DNA from: JBBPZA01 sp963797015
GTDB taxonomy: Bacteria > Actinomycetota > Thermoleophilia > Solirubrobacterales > Solirubrobacteraceae
Assembly (NCBI GenBank): GCA_963797015.1
Contig: CAWCNV010000001.1
Location: forward strand, 930,001-994,000
DNA length: 64,000 nucleotides
Direction: 5' to 3'
Part shown: one piece after another, positions 41,738 to 50,668 of the stretch
How positions within the stretch are numbered: the stretch's first letter is position 1
How the letters are laid out: every line of letters begins with the position of its first letter
Notes under the pieces: model-generated
The model's database searches: none
What the model saw: only the letters and a program-made list of their open reading frames with translations
Told to the model about the DNA's origin: nothing
Program-made: the position numbers and the translations under genes

Positions 41738-42448
41738 ATGGGCCAGACCTCGCGTCCGATCCAGGTGCTGCTCGCGCTCACGGTGCTGTTCGCCGCGGTG
41801 TGGTTCTTGGCCCTGCGGCCCAAGCCCGACGACGGCGAGCCGGCTTCCGCCCCCGCGCCGCGCCAGGCCGCGACCCCGTTCGGCCGCGCCGTCGACCGCG
41901 CGCGCGCCGGCGCCGACCAGGCTTCGGCCGCCGCGGCCGGGGCCGCGAACGCCAGCGCCGACGGGAGCGCGCCGGGAAGCCAGGGCGAGGGGGCAACCGC
42001 CGCGTCCCCGGCCGGTACGGCCGGCGGGACGAGCGCCGCTTCACCGGGCGGCGCGGCCGGCACGACCGCTGGCGCGTCGCCGCCCGCCCGCCGGGCGGCT
42101 GCCACCGGCGCGGACGCCCTACCTGGGCGGCTCGCGCGCGCGCTCGCCGCCCGCAAAATCGTGGTGCTGCTGTTCTGGAACCGCGCGGCGAGCGACGACC
42201 GCGCCGTGCGAGCCGAATTGCGGCAGGTCAGCCGCCGCGGCGGGCGGGTCGTGGTGGCGGCGGCTCCTCTCTCCCAGCTGGCGCGCTACGGCGCGATCAC
42301 GCGCGGGGTGCAGGTCCTGAGCTCGCCGACGCTGGTCGTGATCGACCGTGCGCGCCGCGCCACGACTTTGAGCGGCTACACCGACGCCCCGGAGATAGAC
42401 CAGACGATCTCAGACGTGCTCAGCGCCCGGGCCGCGCGCGCAGGCTGA
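41738..42448 (+). CDS. Membrane-anchored thioredoxin-like protein without CxxC
   Basis: The 236-residue protein has one N-terminal helix (VLLALTVLFAAVWFLAL), a long Ala/Gly/Pro-rich linker and a C-terminal domain patterned like thioredoxin. That domain has a first strand KIVVLLFWNRAASDD where the CxxC would be, and cis-proline element SSPTLVVID. The catalytic cysteines are absent, so it is not a reductase by this site. It diverges from pilB with 83 bp between starts, which hints at shared control or a pilus-linked role. The last 29 bp overlap aspS on the other strand. Confidence 0.72.
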   Translation: MGQTSRPIQVLLALTVLFAAVWFLALRPKPDDGEPASAPAPRQAATPFGRAVDRARAGADQASAAAAGAANASADGSAPGSQGEGATAASPAGTAGGTSAASPGGAAGTTAGASPPARRAAATGADALPGRLARALAARKIVVLLFWNRAASDDRAVRAELRQVSRRGGRVVVAAAPLSQLARYGAITRGVQVLSSPTLVVIDRARRATTLSGYTDAPEIDQTISDVLSARAARAG

Positions 42449-44198
42449 GCCCGAGCTCCCGCAGCTGCTCCTCGTCGACCGGCGCCGGGGCGCCGGTGAG
42501 AGGGTCCGCCCCGGTGGCCGACTTGGGGAAGGCGATCACGTCGCGGATCGAGGAGCGACCGGCGACGATCGCAACGATGCGATCGATCCCCATCGCGATT
42601 CCGCCGTGCGGCGGCGCGCCGTAGCGCAGCGCGTCGAGCAGGAACCCGAAGCGCTCGCGCGCCTCCTCCGGGCCGACCCCGAGCAGCTCGAGCACCCGCT
42701 CCTGCACGTCGCGGCGGTTGATGCGAATCGAGCCTCCCCCGAGCTCCCAGCCGTCGACCACGAGGTCATAGGCGCGCGAGCGCAGCGTGCCGGGGTCGTC
42801 GAGGTCGCCCTCCGGCGCGGTGAACGGGTGGTGGAGCGGGTCCCAGCGGCCGGTCGCCTCGTCGCGCTCGAACATCGGGAAGTCGACCACCCACAGCGGG
42901 TCGTGGACGCCGGCGGGCACGAGATCGCGCTCGATCGCGAGCCGCAGGCGCAGCATGCCGAGCACCGAGGCGGCGATCGGCGCGCGATCGGCGACGGCCA
43001 GCAGCAGGTCGCCGGGCTTCGCGCCGAGCGCGTCGCCGACCGAGGCGCGCTCGTCCTCGGAGAGGAACTTGGCCACCGGCGAGCGCCAGCTCCCTCGCCC
43101 CTCCTCGGCGAACGCCCACACCAGCCCCTTGGCCCCGGCCGCCTGAGCAGCCTCGGTGAGCGCGTCGAGCTCCGAGCGTGGAAGCTCGAGCGGCCCGGCG
43201 TTGAGCGCGCGCACCACTCCCCCGTCCGCGACCGCCCCCGAGAAGACCTTGAACTGCGACTCCGCGACGAGCCCGGAGACGTCGGCGATCTCCAGCCCGA
43301 AGCGCCGGTCCGGTCGGTCGGAGCCGTAGCGCAGCATCGCCTCGTCGTAGTCCACCCGCTCCCACGGCGGCGCGGGCACGTCGAAGCCGCCGACGTCGAA
43401 CACCCGCGCCATGACCGCTTCCGAGACCCCGATCACGTCGTCCTCGTCCACGAACGACATCTCGAGGTCGAGCTGGGTGAAGTCGGGCTGGCGGTCGGCG
43501 CGCGGGTCCTCGTCCCGGAAGCAGCGCGCGACCTGGAAGTAGCGCTCGAAGCCGGCCACCATCAGCAGCTGCTTGAAGAGCTGGGGCGACTGGGGCAGCG
43601 CGTAGAAGCTGCCCGGGGCGATGCGCGCCGGGACGAGGTAGTCGCGCGCGCCCTCGGGGGTCGAGCGCGTGAGCAGCGGCGTCTCGATCTCCAGGAAGTC
43701 GCGGGACCCGAGCTCGTCACGGATCGTGGCCACGATGCGGTGGCGCAGCTCGATCGCCCCAGCCATGCTCGCGCGACGCAGGTCGAGGGGGCGGTGGCGC
43801 AGCCGCAGCGCCTCGTCGACCGGCCCCTCCTCGTCGATCGGGAAGGGAGGCGTGTCGGACTCGGCGAGCACCTCGAGCTCGGCCACCGCCAGCTCGACCT
43901 CGCCGGTCGGGAGCGCCGGGTTCACGTTCTCGGGATCGCGGCGCACCACCTCACCGGCGGCGCTGATGACGTGCTCGGACCGCAGCCGGTGGGCGCGCTC
44001 GAAGGCCTCGGGCGCGGAATCGGGATGGAACACGAGCTGCAGCAGCCCGCTGCGATCACGCAGGTCGATGAAGATCAGCCCGCCGTGGTCGCGGCGCCGG
44101 TGCACCCACCCGGCGACCCGCACGGTGCGACCGTTGTCACCGGCGCCGAGCGAGCCGGACCAGGCGTCGCGGAAGGAGTTGGCCCCGGGCGCCCTCAA
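42420..44198 (-). CDS. aspS: Aspartyl-tRNA synthetase
   Basis: A class II synthetase with N-terminal OB-fold anticodon domain (VRVAGWVHRRRDHGGLIFID) and motif 2/3 regions (FRDEDPRADRQPDFTQLDLE; GIAMGIDRIVAI). The 592-residue length includes the bacterial insertion domain. The start is a TTG at 44,196-44,198, overlapping the hisS stop in a TTGA. No other start allows the conserved N-terminus. No AsnRS or GatCAB gene is in the window, so its tRNA-Asn specificity cannot be judged. Confidence 0.95.
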   Translation of the reverse strand: MRAPGANSFRDAWSGSLGAGDNGRTVRVAGWVHRRRDHGGLIFIDLRDRSGLLQLVFHPDSAPEAFERAHRLRSEHVISAAGEVVRRDPENVNPALPTGEVELAVAELEVLAESDTPPFPIDEEGPVDEALRLRHRPLDLRRASMAGAIELRHRIVATIRDELGSRDFLEIETPLLTRSTPEGARDYLVPARIAPGSFYALPQSPQLFKQLLMVAGFERYFQVARCFRDEDPRADRQPDFTQLDLEMSFVDEDDVIGVSEAVMARVFDVGGFDVPAPPWERVDYDEAMLRYGSDRPDRRFGLEIADVSGLVAESQFKVFSGAVADGGVVRALNAGPLELPRSELDALTEAAQAAGAKGLVWAFAEEGRGSWRSPVAKFLSEDERASVGDALGAKPGDLLLAVADRAPIAASVLGMLRLRLAIERDLVPAGVHDPLWVVDFPMFERDEATGRWDPLHHPFTAPEGDLDDPGTLRSRAYDLVVDGWELGGGSIRINRRDVQERVLELLGVGPEEARERFGFLLDALRYGAPPHGGIAMGIDRIVAIVAGRSSIRDVIAFPKSATGADPLTGAPAPVDEEQLRELGLSLRARPGR

Positions 44199-45445
44199 AG
44201 CCGCTCCCCCCTCTGCAGCGCCGCGATCACGGCCTCGGGCTCCATCTCGCGCTGCTCGCCGGACTGCATGTCGCGCAGCGAGGCGCCCTCGTCGCCGAGG
44301 ATCGCCACCCAGCGCGCGCCCACCCGGTCGGCCTGCTTGAGCTGGCCCTTCAGCGAGCGCCCGGCCAGCTCGAGCTGCGCGCTCAGGCCGGCGCGCCGTG
44401 CCTCGGCGGCGAGCGCGAACGCGTCGTCGCGGCGATCGTCCTTCGCGAAGGCGACGTACAGCTCGACCGGCGGCTGCGCCGCGGGCTGCTCGCCCGAGGC
44501 CAGCAGGATCCGCTCCACGCCCGCCGCCCAGCCGCAGCCCGGCGTCTGGTCGCCGCCGAGCTGCTCGATAAGGCCGTCGTAGCGCCCGCCGCCGCCTACC
44601 CCGCTCTGCGCCCCCAGCGCGCCGCTCTCGAACTCGAACACCGTGCGCGTGTAGTAATCGAGACCGCGGACCAGCGTCGGGTCGACCTCGTAGACGACGC
44701 CCGCATCGTCGAGCAGCGACCGCACGCGCGCGAAGTGCTCGCGGTCCTCGCCGTCGAGCCTGTCGAGCAGCCGCGGCGCGCCGCGCATGACCTCGCGCGT
44801 GCCGGGGTCGTCGCTGTCGAACGCGCGCAGCGGGTTGAGGTCGATGCGCTCGCGCACCTCGCGCGCCAGACGGTTCTCGTTCGCGCGCAGGTAGACCGTG
44901 AGCTGCTCGCGGTAGGCCCGGCGCGCCGCGGCGGTGCCGAGGCTCGAGAGCCGCAGCTTCACGTCGCGCACCTGCAGCGCCTCGAGCAGCTCGGTCAGCA
45001 GCACCACCAGCTCGGCGTCGACGGCCGGGTCGTCGGACCCGATCGCCTCGGCGCCGACCTGCCAGAACTCGCGGAAGCGGCCGGCCTGCGGCGCCTCTGA
45101 GCGGTAGAAGCGGGACAGGTACCACCGCTTCACGGGCTGGGCGAGCTTGTGCATCCCGTGCTCGAGGTAGGCGCGGCACACCGGCGCCGTGCCCTCCGGC
45201 CGCAGCGTGAGCGAGCGCCCGCCGCCATCGTCGAACGAGTACATCTCCTTCTGCACGATGTCGGTCGAGGCGCCGACTCCGCGCGCGAAGAGCTCGGTCG
45301 CCTCGAAGGTGGGCGTCTCGATGCGCCGGTACCCCGCCGCCTCGAGCACCCTCCGCGCCTCCGCCTCCACCCGCTCGCGCTGGGCGATGTCCTCGGGCAG
45401 CAGGTCGAAGGTGCCGCGCGGCACCTGGATGCGGTCGCTCGGCAC
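44195..45445 (-). CDS. hisS: Histidyl-tRNA synthetase
   Basis: The 416-residue class II enzyme shows the opening RGTFDLLPEDIAQRE, motif 2 (YRSEAPQAGRFREFWQVGAE), the histidine-specific motif RGLDYYTRTVFEFE and GVGGGGRYDGLIEQLGG. A C-terminal anticodon-binding domain follows. It is translationally coupled to aspS by the overlapping TTGA. Start ATG at 45,443-45,445. Confidence 0.97.
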   Translation of the reverse strand: MPSDRIQVPRGTFDLLPEDIAQRERVEAEARRVLEAAGYRRIETPTFEATELFARGVGASTDIVQKEMYSFDDGGGRSLTLRPEGTAPVCRAYLEHGMHKLAQPVKRWYLSRFYRSEAPQAGRFREFWQVGAEAIGSDDPAVDAELVVLLTELLEALQVRDVKLRLSSLGTAAARRAYREQLTVYLRANENRLAREVRERIDLNPLRAFDSDDPGTREVMRGAPRLLDRLDGEDREHFARVRSLLDDAGVVYEVDPTLVRGLDYYTRTVFEFESGALGAQSGVGGGGRYDGLIEQLGGDQTPGCGWAAGVERILLASGEQPAAQPPVELYVAFAKDDRRDDAFALAAEARRAGLSAQLELAGRSLKGQLKQADRVGARWVAILGDEGASLRDMQSGEQREMEPEAVIAALQRGERL

Positions 45446-45470
45446 GGGGCGAGTGTAGGGGTGGCTCCCG

Positions 45471-46244
45471 TCAGCCGGCGGCCGACGGCAGCCACGAAAA
45501 GCGGCGCGTGGCGACCAGCGCGCCTCCCACGGCCCATGCGGCGAGCACGGCCAGATCGGCCGCCATCGCCCCGAGCGACGCCGCGCCCGGCGCGAAGGCC
45601 CGGTGCAGCATGTCCGAGATGTGCTCGACCGGCAGCGCCGAGGCCACCGAGTTCAGCCACTGGGGCAGCTCGGAGGTCGGCACCCAGATGCCCGAGATGA
45701 AGAACACCGGCACGAGCACGGCCTGGATCGCCGGCTGGGCCGCGTCGACCGTGTCCACGAACGTCGCCACCGCGAAGCCCATGCCGCACAGCGCCGCCGC
45801 CCCGAACGCGATCCCGAGCACCAGCACGGCCCAGCCGCCCGCCGGCACGGTGACGCCGAAGCTGATCGCGGCGATCACGAGCAGGAGGGTCGTCGTCGCC
45901 GTCGCGGTGACGAGCACGGTCAGCGTCTGGCTCGCGATCAGCGCCCAGGGCTCGAGCGGCGTCGCCCGCCGGCGCTTGAAGATCCCGCGCTCGCGCGCGT
46001 TCACGATTGAGCCGACCAGCGCGGCGAACGCATTGGTGGTCAGCGCCAGCACGATGATGCTCGCCACGTAGTAGTTGGAGAGGCTCACCTGGACGCCGGC
46101 GACGGTCGTGTGCCCCTTGCCGCCGAACAGGGAGTCGAACAGAATCAGCAGGCCGACCGGCATGATGAGCGCGAAGACCCTCGCGCGACGGTCGCGCGCG
46201 AACGCGCGCAACCCGTACTTGGTCGTGTGCAGGACATGTGTCAT
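45471..46244 (-). CDS. ABC-2 type exporter permease
   Basis: The 257-residue protein has six hydrophobic helices in the ABC-2 pattern (FALIMPVGLLILFDSLFGG near the start, VLVPVFFISGIWVPTSELP late, with the family's substrate-side segment VASALPVEHISDML). The ATG at 46,242-46,244 overlaps the ATPase stop (ATGA). With the ATPase it forms a DrrAB-like exporter, substrate unknown, facing a two-component operon that is likely to regulate it. Confidence 0.87.
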   Translation of the reverse strand: MTHVLHTTKYGLRAFARDRRARVFALIMPVGLLILFDSLFGGKGHTTVAGVQVSLSNYYVASIIVLALTTNAFAALVGSIVNARERGIFKRRRATPLEPWALIASQTLTVLVTATATTTLLLVIAAISFGVTVPAGGWAVLVLGIAFGAAALCGMGFAVATFVDTVDAAQPAIQAVLVPVFFISGIWVPTSELPQWLNSVASALPVEHISDMLHRAFAPGAASLGAMAADLAVLAAWAVGGALVATRRFSWLPSAAG

Positions 46245-47188
46245 CGGTGCTCTCCGTGGTCGTCGGGGTTGGCGCTCGCTGTCAGGGTCAGGTAGACGTC
46301 CTCGAGCGTGGGACGGCGGACCTCGAGGTCTTGCAGCGCGAGGCCACGTTCGAGCGCCCATGCCGTCAGCTCGTGGAGGTCGGCGACCACGTCCGCGCTG
46401 CGCCGTGTCACCCGGCCCGTGGGCAGCGTGTAGGTGATCTCCGACGCGGCGTGATCGCGCGCGCCGATCGTGCGCGGCGTGCCGACGTCGACGATCCGCC
46501 CCTCGGCGATCACCGCGATCCGGTCCGCGAGGCGCTCGGCCTCTTCCATGTAGTGGGTGGTGAGGAAGATCGTCTTGCCCAGCTCGCGCAGCCCCGCGAG
46601 CATCTGCCACGCGCTGCGGCGGGCGGCCGGGTCGAAGCCGGTGGTCGGCTCGTCGAGGAAGATCAGCTCCGGGTCGCCGATCAGTGCCAACGCGACGTCG
46701 AGTCGCCTGTGCTGGCCTCCGGAGAGCCCGCTGACGAGCTTTCGCTCCTCGCCCGACAGCCCGACGAGCGCGAGCGTCTCGTCGATCGGGCGCGGCGCGC
46801 GGTAGAGCCCCGCGTAGAGCTCCATGGACTCGCGCACCGTCAGCTCGATCTCGCCGGCGGGCTCCTGGAGCACGATCCCGATCCGCTCGCGCCAGGCGCT
46901 CGACGCGCGCGCCGGATCCGCCCCGAGCACCTCGACCTCGCCGGCGTCGGCGGTGCGGAAGCCCTCGAGGATCTCGACCGTGGTCGTCTTGCCCGCGCCG
47001 TTGGGCCCGAGGAAGGCGAAGATCTCGCCGGCGCGCACGTCCAGGTCGACGCCGCGCACCGCCTCGGTCGCGCCGTAGGACTTGCGCAGCCCGCGCACGC
47101 GGATCGCGCTCTCGCGGGCGTCGCCCGGATCGGTCACAGCGCTGCGGGGCGGCATTTCCAGTTGCTGGGGGATGGTCGTTTCGAGCAT
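46241..47188 (-). CDS. ABC exporter ATP-binding protein
   Basis: The 315-residue protein has Walker A LGPNGAGKTTT, Q-loop GIVLQEP, signature LVSGLSGGQHRRL, Walker B LIFLDEPTTG and H-switch LTTHYMEEA. The C-terminal ~70 residues resemble the DrrA/CcmA-type extension seen in ABC-2 exporters. The start is about 80 bp from the next gene on the opposite strand. Antibiotic or lipid export is a family-level guess. Confidence 0.93.
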   Translation of the reverse strand: MLETTIPQQLEMPPRSAVTDPGDARESAIRVRGLRKSYGATEAVRGVDLDVRAGEIFAFLGPNGAGKTTTVEILEGFRTADAGEVEVLGADPARASSAWRERIGIVLQEPAGEIELTVRESMELYAGLYRAPRPIDETLALVGLSGEERKLVSGLSGGQHRRLDVALALIGDPELIFLDEPTTGFDPAARRSAWQMLAGLRELGKTIFLTTHYMEEAERLADRIAVIAEGRIVDVGTPRTIGARDHAASEITYTLPTGRVTRRSADVVADLHELTAWALERGLALQDLEVRRPTLEDVYLTLTASANPDDHGEHR

Positions 47189-47329
47189 GCCGCCAAGCTA
47201 GGTCCCGGGCCGGCGCGCGTCATCGGCCCGGGCGCCGAAATCGCGCCTCAACCCAGGGGTTGACTCGGGGTGCGGAAAACCGACCCCGGCGGCGATGACA
47301 TCGCCATCTCCGGCCCCTACGCTGGTGTC

Positions 47330-48547
47330 ATGCGCGTCTTCAGGCCGGACGACGCCACTGGACCACCGGGGACGATCCTCACCGCCGGGCCGTGGTCGGG
47401 ACGGCGACCGGCCCGCTTCCGGACCTGGCCGATCGTCGCGCTCTCGCTCGTGCTCGTCTCGGGGCTCCTCGGAGCCCCGCCTCCCGCCCTCCACGGCGAA
47501 GGGCTCCTCACCCTGCTCGGCGCAGGACTACTCGTGGGCGCGATCGCGGCGGAGCTCATCTTCGACCCGCAGAGCGATCGGGCGGTCGTCGCGTTCAACC
47601 TCGCCCTCGGCGCGGGATCGATCCTGCTGATGATCGTGCAGACCGGGGGAACCGCCGTGATCGGCACCTACGCGGCGGTCGCGGGCGCGGTGATCCGGCT
47701 CCCGCGACGCAAGGCGCTGCTGGTGATCGCTCCGATCATCGCCGCGGTCGACGTGCTGGTGATCGCCACCGCTTCCGAGCGCCTCCTGGTCCTCGCATGG
47801 ACCAACATCGCGTTCCTGTTCATGTTCCTGCTCGGTCATCTGGTGCGGCTGAGCGAGGAGCGCCAAGAGCAGGCGAAGGCCCTCGTCGAGGAGGAGAAGC
47901 GGACGCGCGTCGCCCGCACCGAGGCGGCCACGCTGGACGAGCGCGGGCGGATCGCGCGCGAGATGCACGACGTCCTCGCGCACTCCCTCTCCGCGCTCGC
48001 GGTCGAGCTCGAAGGCGCGCGCCTGCTGGCCCGCGATCGCGACGCCGACCCATCGGTCATCGCCGCGATCGAGCGCGCCCATCGCCACGCCTCCTCGGGC
48101 CTCGCCGAGGCGCGGGCGGCGATCGAGACGCTGCGCGGCGATGCCGTGCCGGGACCCGACCGGCTCGCCGAGCTCGCGTCGAGCGTCGACGCGCAGGGCA
48201 TCGAGTGCGCGCTCGAGGTCGGCGGCGACCCGCGGCCGCTGCCCTCCGAGGCGGGGCTGGCGATCTACCGCACCGCGCAGGAGGCGCTGACCAACGTCCG
48301 CAAGCACGCGCACGCCGACCGCGTCGATCTGCGCCTTCAGTACGGCGACGACGGCGTCTCGCTGATCGTCGAGGACGTCGCCTCCCCGAACGGCAACGGG
48401 CGCGCGCCCCAGCCGCCCGCGCTCGACAGGGCCGGAAGCGGCTACGGCGTCAGCGGCATGCGCGAGCGCGCAGAGCTGATCGGCGGGCGGCTGACCGCGG
48501 GCCCGACCGCGAACGGGTACCGCGTGGAACTCTGGGTCCCGGCTTGA
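47330..48547 (+). CDS. DesK/NarX-like sensor histidine kinase (HisKA_3)
   Basis: The 405-residue protein has about five membrane helices (residues 35-165, TWPIVALSLVLVSGLLG among them), then a coiled linker and the HisKA_3 phosphoacceptor in REMHDVLAHSLSALAVELEG with the phospho-accepting His. The ATPase domain has the N-box QEALTNVRKHAH and GSGYGVSGMRERAELIGG. An upstream in-frame ATG at 47,270 adds 20 unconvincing residues, so the internal ATG is used. Its stop overlaps the response-regulator start. The signal is unknown. Confidence 0.9.
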   Translation: MRVFRPDDATGPPGTILTAGPWSGRRPARFRTWPIVALSLVLVSGLLGAPPPALHGEGLLTLLGAGLLVGAIAAELIFDPQSDRAVVAFNLALGAGSILLMIVQTGGTAVIGTYAAVAGAVIRLPRRKALLVIAPIIAAVDVLVIATASERLLVLAWTNIAFLFMFLLGHLVRLSEERQEQAKALVEEEKRTRVARTEAATLDERGRIAREMHDVLAHSLSALAVELEGARLLARDRDADPSVIAAIERAHRHASSGLAEARAAIETLRGDAVPGPDRLAELASSVDAQGIECALEVGGDPRPLPSEAGLAIYRTAQEALTNVRKHAHADRVDLRLQYGDDGVSLIVEDVASPNGNGRAPQPPALDRAGSGYGVSGMRERAELIGGRLTAGPTANGYRVELWVPA

Positions 48548-49203
48548 GCCCCGCCCCGCTCCGCGTCGTCATCGCCGACGACCAGCGGGTCGTCCGCGAG
48601 GGGCTGTCGCTGATGCTCGGCCTGCTGGACGGGATCGAGGTGTCCGGCGTGGCGGCAGACGGAGAGGAGGTGCTCGAGCTCGTCGCCAGCCGCCGGCCCG
48701 ACGTCGTGCTCATGGACCTGCGCATGCCTCGTCTCGACGGCGTCGAGGCGACGCGCCGCCTCGCCGAGAGCGACCCCGGCGTCGGCATCGTCGCCCTGAC
48801 CACCTACGCCGACGACGAGACCGTGATCGCCGCGCTGCAGGCCGGCGCCCGCGGATACCTGACCAAGGACGCCGGCGCCGAGGAGCTGCTCGCGGCGATC
48901 CGGCGCGTGGCCGCCGGCGAGGCCGCGCTCGACCCGGCCGTGCAGCGACACCTCGTCGCCGCGGTGGCGGGCGCCGAGGAGGCCGCGAGCGAGCCGGAGC
49001 TTCCCGATCAGCTGACCCCGCGCGAGGTCGAGGTCCTGCGGCTGATCGCCGACGGGCTCTCGAACGCCGAGATCGCCGAGCGCCTGGTGGTCAGCGCGGC
49101 CACGGTGAAGAGCCACATCAACCACCTGTTCGCGAAGATCGGCGCGCGCGACCGCGCGCAGGTGGTCGCCTACGCGTACCGCAAGGGGCTGGTGGGCGAA
49201 TGA
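48544..49203 (+). CDS. NarL/FixJ-family response regulator
   Basis: The receiver domain has the acidic pocket in VVIADDQRVVREG, the phospho-acceptor Asp in VVLMDLRMPRLDG, the conserved Thr in VALTTYADDE and Lys in GYLTKDA. A LuxR-type HTH follows (TPREVEVLRLIADGLSNAEI, then VSAATVKSHINHLFAKI). The TTG at 48,544-48,546 overlaps the kinase stop, and 219 residues is the family length. A PAS kinase follows in the same operon. Confidence 0.94.
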   Translation: MSPAPLRVVIADDQRVVREGLSLMLGLLDGIEVSGVAADGEEVLELVASRRPDVVLMDLRMPRLDGVEATRRLAESDPGVGIVALTTYADDETVIAALQAGARGYLTKDAGAEELLAAIRRVAAGEAALDPAVQRHLVAAVAGAEEAASEPELPDQLTPREVEVLRLIADGLSNAEIAERLVVSAATVKSHINHLFAKIGARDRAQVVAYAYRKGLVGE

Positions 49204-50324
49204 GCTCGGGGGCCACCTATGCTCGCCGCGTGAGCGAGCGCCGGCGGGAGCTTGGGCGTTGGGGCGAGGACCGCCGGCTGGTGGCGGTGCTCGGCGAACA
49301 GGGCGCGGCCGAGTTCCGAGCCCTTTTCGACGACTTCCCGGAGCCGGTCGGCGTGCTCTGGCCCCTGGCCGGCGAGCAGGGGGACATCGTCGACTTCGCG
49401 TTCGGCTACGGCAACCCGGCGATGCTCCGCCACTTCCGCCTGCCCGCCGCCACGCCCGACCGCTACACGTTGCTCGAGGCGCTGCCACGGATGCGCGGCA
49501 GCCGCGCCTTCGACTCCTACGTGCGCGTGTGCGAGTCAGGTCGCCCGTGGGTCACCGAGGTCACCTACGACACGCCCTTCGCCGACGGCTACATGCTCGG
49601 AACGTTCGTGCTGCGCGCGGCACGGCTCGGCGACGGGCTGATCGTATTCATGACCGACGTGACCGAGCAGCGGCGGATGGAGGACGAGCTGTCGAGCTAC
49701 GCGCAGGTGGTCGCCCACGACCTGCGCGAGCCGGTCACGAGCATCGCCCTGCTGGTGACGGCGCTCGAGCAGCGGCGAGAGGAGCCGCCGTCCGCGGAGC
49801 TCCTGGAGCTGCTGCGGGCGAGCACCGAACGAGCCCACGAGCTCATCGACGCTGTGCTGCTCTACGCGCGCGTCGGCGAGCTGCAGTCCGAGCGGGTCGA
49901 CCTCGGGCGGCTGGTGGCGGAGGTCGCCGAGGACCTCCGTGCGAGCCTCGACGAGGCCGGCGCGACGCTGGCGGTCGCCGAGCTGCCGGAGGTCGAGGGA
50001 GACCCGCGGCAGCTCCGCCGCATGCTGCAGAACCTCGTCGGCAACGCGCTGAAGTTCCGCGGCGACGAGCCCCCGCGGATCGAGCTGGAGGCGCGGTCCG
50101 ACCGCCACGAGTGGGTCGTGACCGTGCGCGACAACGGCGTGGGTGTCGCGCCGGATGACGCGACCAGGATCTTCGCGATGTTCGCGCGCGGCGAAGCGGG
50201 GAGTGACGGCATGGGAATCGGGCTGGCGGTGTGCCGGCGAGTCGTCGAGGCGCACGGCGGGCGCATCTGGGTCGAGCCCGCCGACGGCGCCGGCAGCGCG
50301 TTCCGCTTCACGCTGCCGAGCTGA
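49200..50324 (+). CDS. PAS-domain sensor histidine kinase
   Basis: The 374-residue soluble kinase has an N-terminal PAS/PAC-like region (residues about 35-155, FVLRAARLGDGLIVFMTDVTEQ) and HisKA with VVAHDLREPVTSIALL, where His is the phospho-acceptor. It ends with N-box LQNLVGNALKFRG, G-box DNGVGVAPDD and GMGIGLAVCRRVVEAHGG. Its ATG overlaps the response-regulator stop (ATGA), so one regulator is made with two different kinases. No membrane segment is present. Confidence 0.92.
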   Translation: MSSGATYARRVSERRRELGRWGEDRRLVAVLGEQGAAEFRALFDDFPEPVGVLWPLAGEQGDIVDFAFGYGNPAMLRHFRLPAATPDRYTLLEALPRMRGSRAFDSYVRVCESGRPWVTEVTYDTPFADGYMLGTFVLRAARLGDGLIVFMTDVTEQRRMEDELSSYAQVVAHDLREPVTSIALLVTALEQRREEPPSAELLELLRASTERAHELIDAVLLYARVGELQSERVDLGRLVAEVAEDLRASLDEAGATLAVAELPEVEGDPRQLRRMLQNLVGNALKFRGDEPPRIELEARSDRHEWVVTVRDNGVGVAPDDATRIFAMFARGEAGSDGMGIGLAVCRRVVEAHGGRIWVEPADGAGSAFRFTLPS

Positions 50325-50400
50325 GGCCGGGGGTTAGCCGCACCCCCGAAGTCGGCTCACCCCCATTAACGCCTCGGGGCTCTGGTGAGACCCTGCTGCC

Positions 50401-50637
50401 ATGTTCGAGCCCATCGCCTTGGAGATCTACTCCATCACCGCCCTCGAGGTCCGTGAGGACCTGGCGCGGCTCGAGGCGGAGCGGGCGCTGGCGGAGCTCA
50501 CCGGCGTCGCCGGGATCGCCAGCTACAGCGCCGACCTCGAGGAGGAGCTAGAGGATTGCCGCGCGCTCTACACCGCCATCGCGGTGACGGAGATCGCGAC
50601 CCTGCGCGCCGAGCTGTTCGGCCCGCAGACCGGCTGA
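50401..50637 (+). CDS. Small acidic hypothetical protein
   Basis: The 78-residue protein (MFEPIALEIYSITALEVRED...) is acidic and predicted helical, and has no signal or membrane segment. I do not recognise the family. It lies downstream of the PAS kinase after 76 bp and ends in a strong hairpin shared with the convergent gene. No clear Shine-Dalgarno was seen, so the call is moderate. Confidence 0.55.
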   Translation: MFEPIALEIYSITALEVREDLARLEAERALAELTGVAGIASYSADLEEELEDCRALYTAIAVTEIATLRAELFGPQTG

Positions 50638-50668
50638 GGAGCGCGCCCGCGCTCTCGCGCGCTCCTCA
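50635..50668. terminator. 12-bp hairpin between convergent genes
   Basis: Positions 50,635-50,646 pair perfectly with 50,657-50,668 around a 10-base loop. It starts at the stop of the 50,401 gene and ends at the stop of the metallo-hydrolase on the other strand, so it is placed to terminate both. No T tract is obvious. Confidence 0.7.

Noticed and set aside
42420..45179. 919-residue frame extending aspS through hisS.
   Set aside because: Only the first 592 codons from the TTG at 44,198 are aspS. The rest is out of frame with hisS and looks like shadow sequence.
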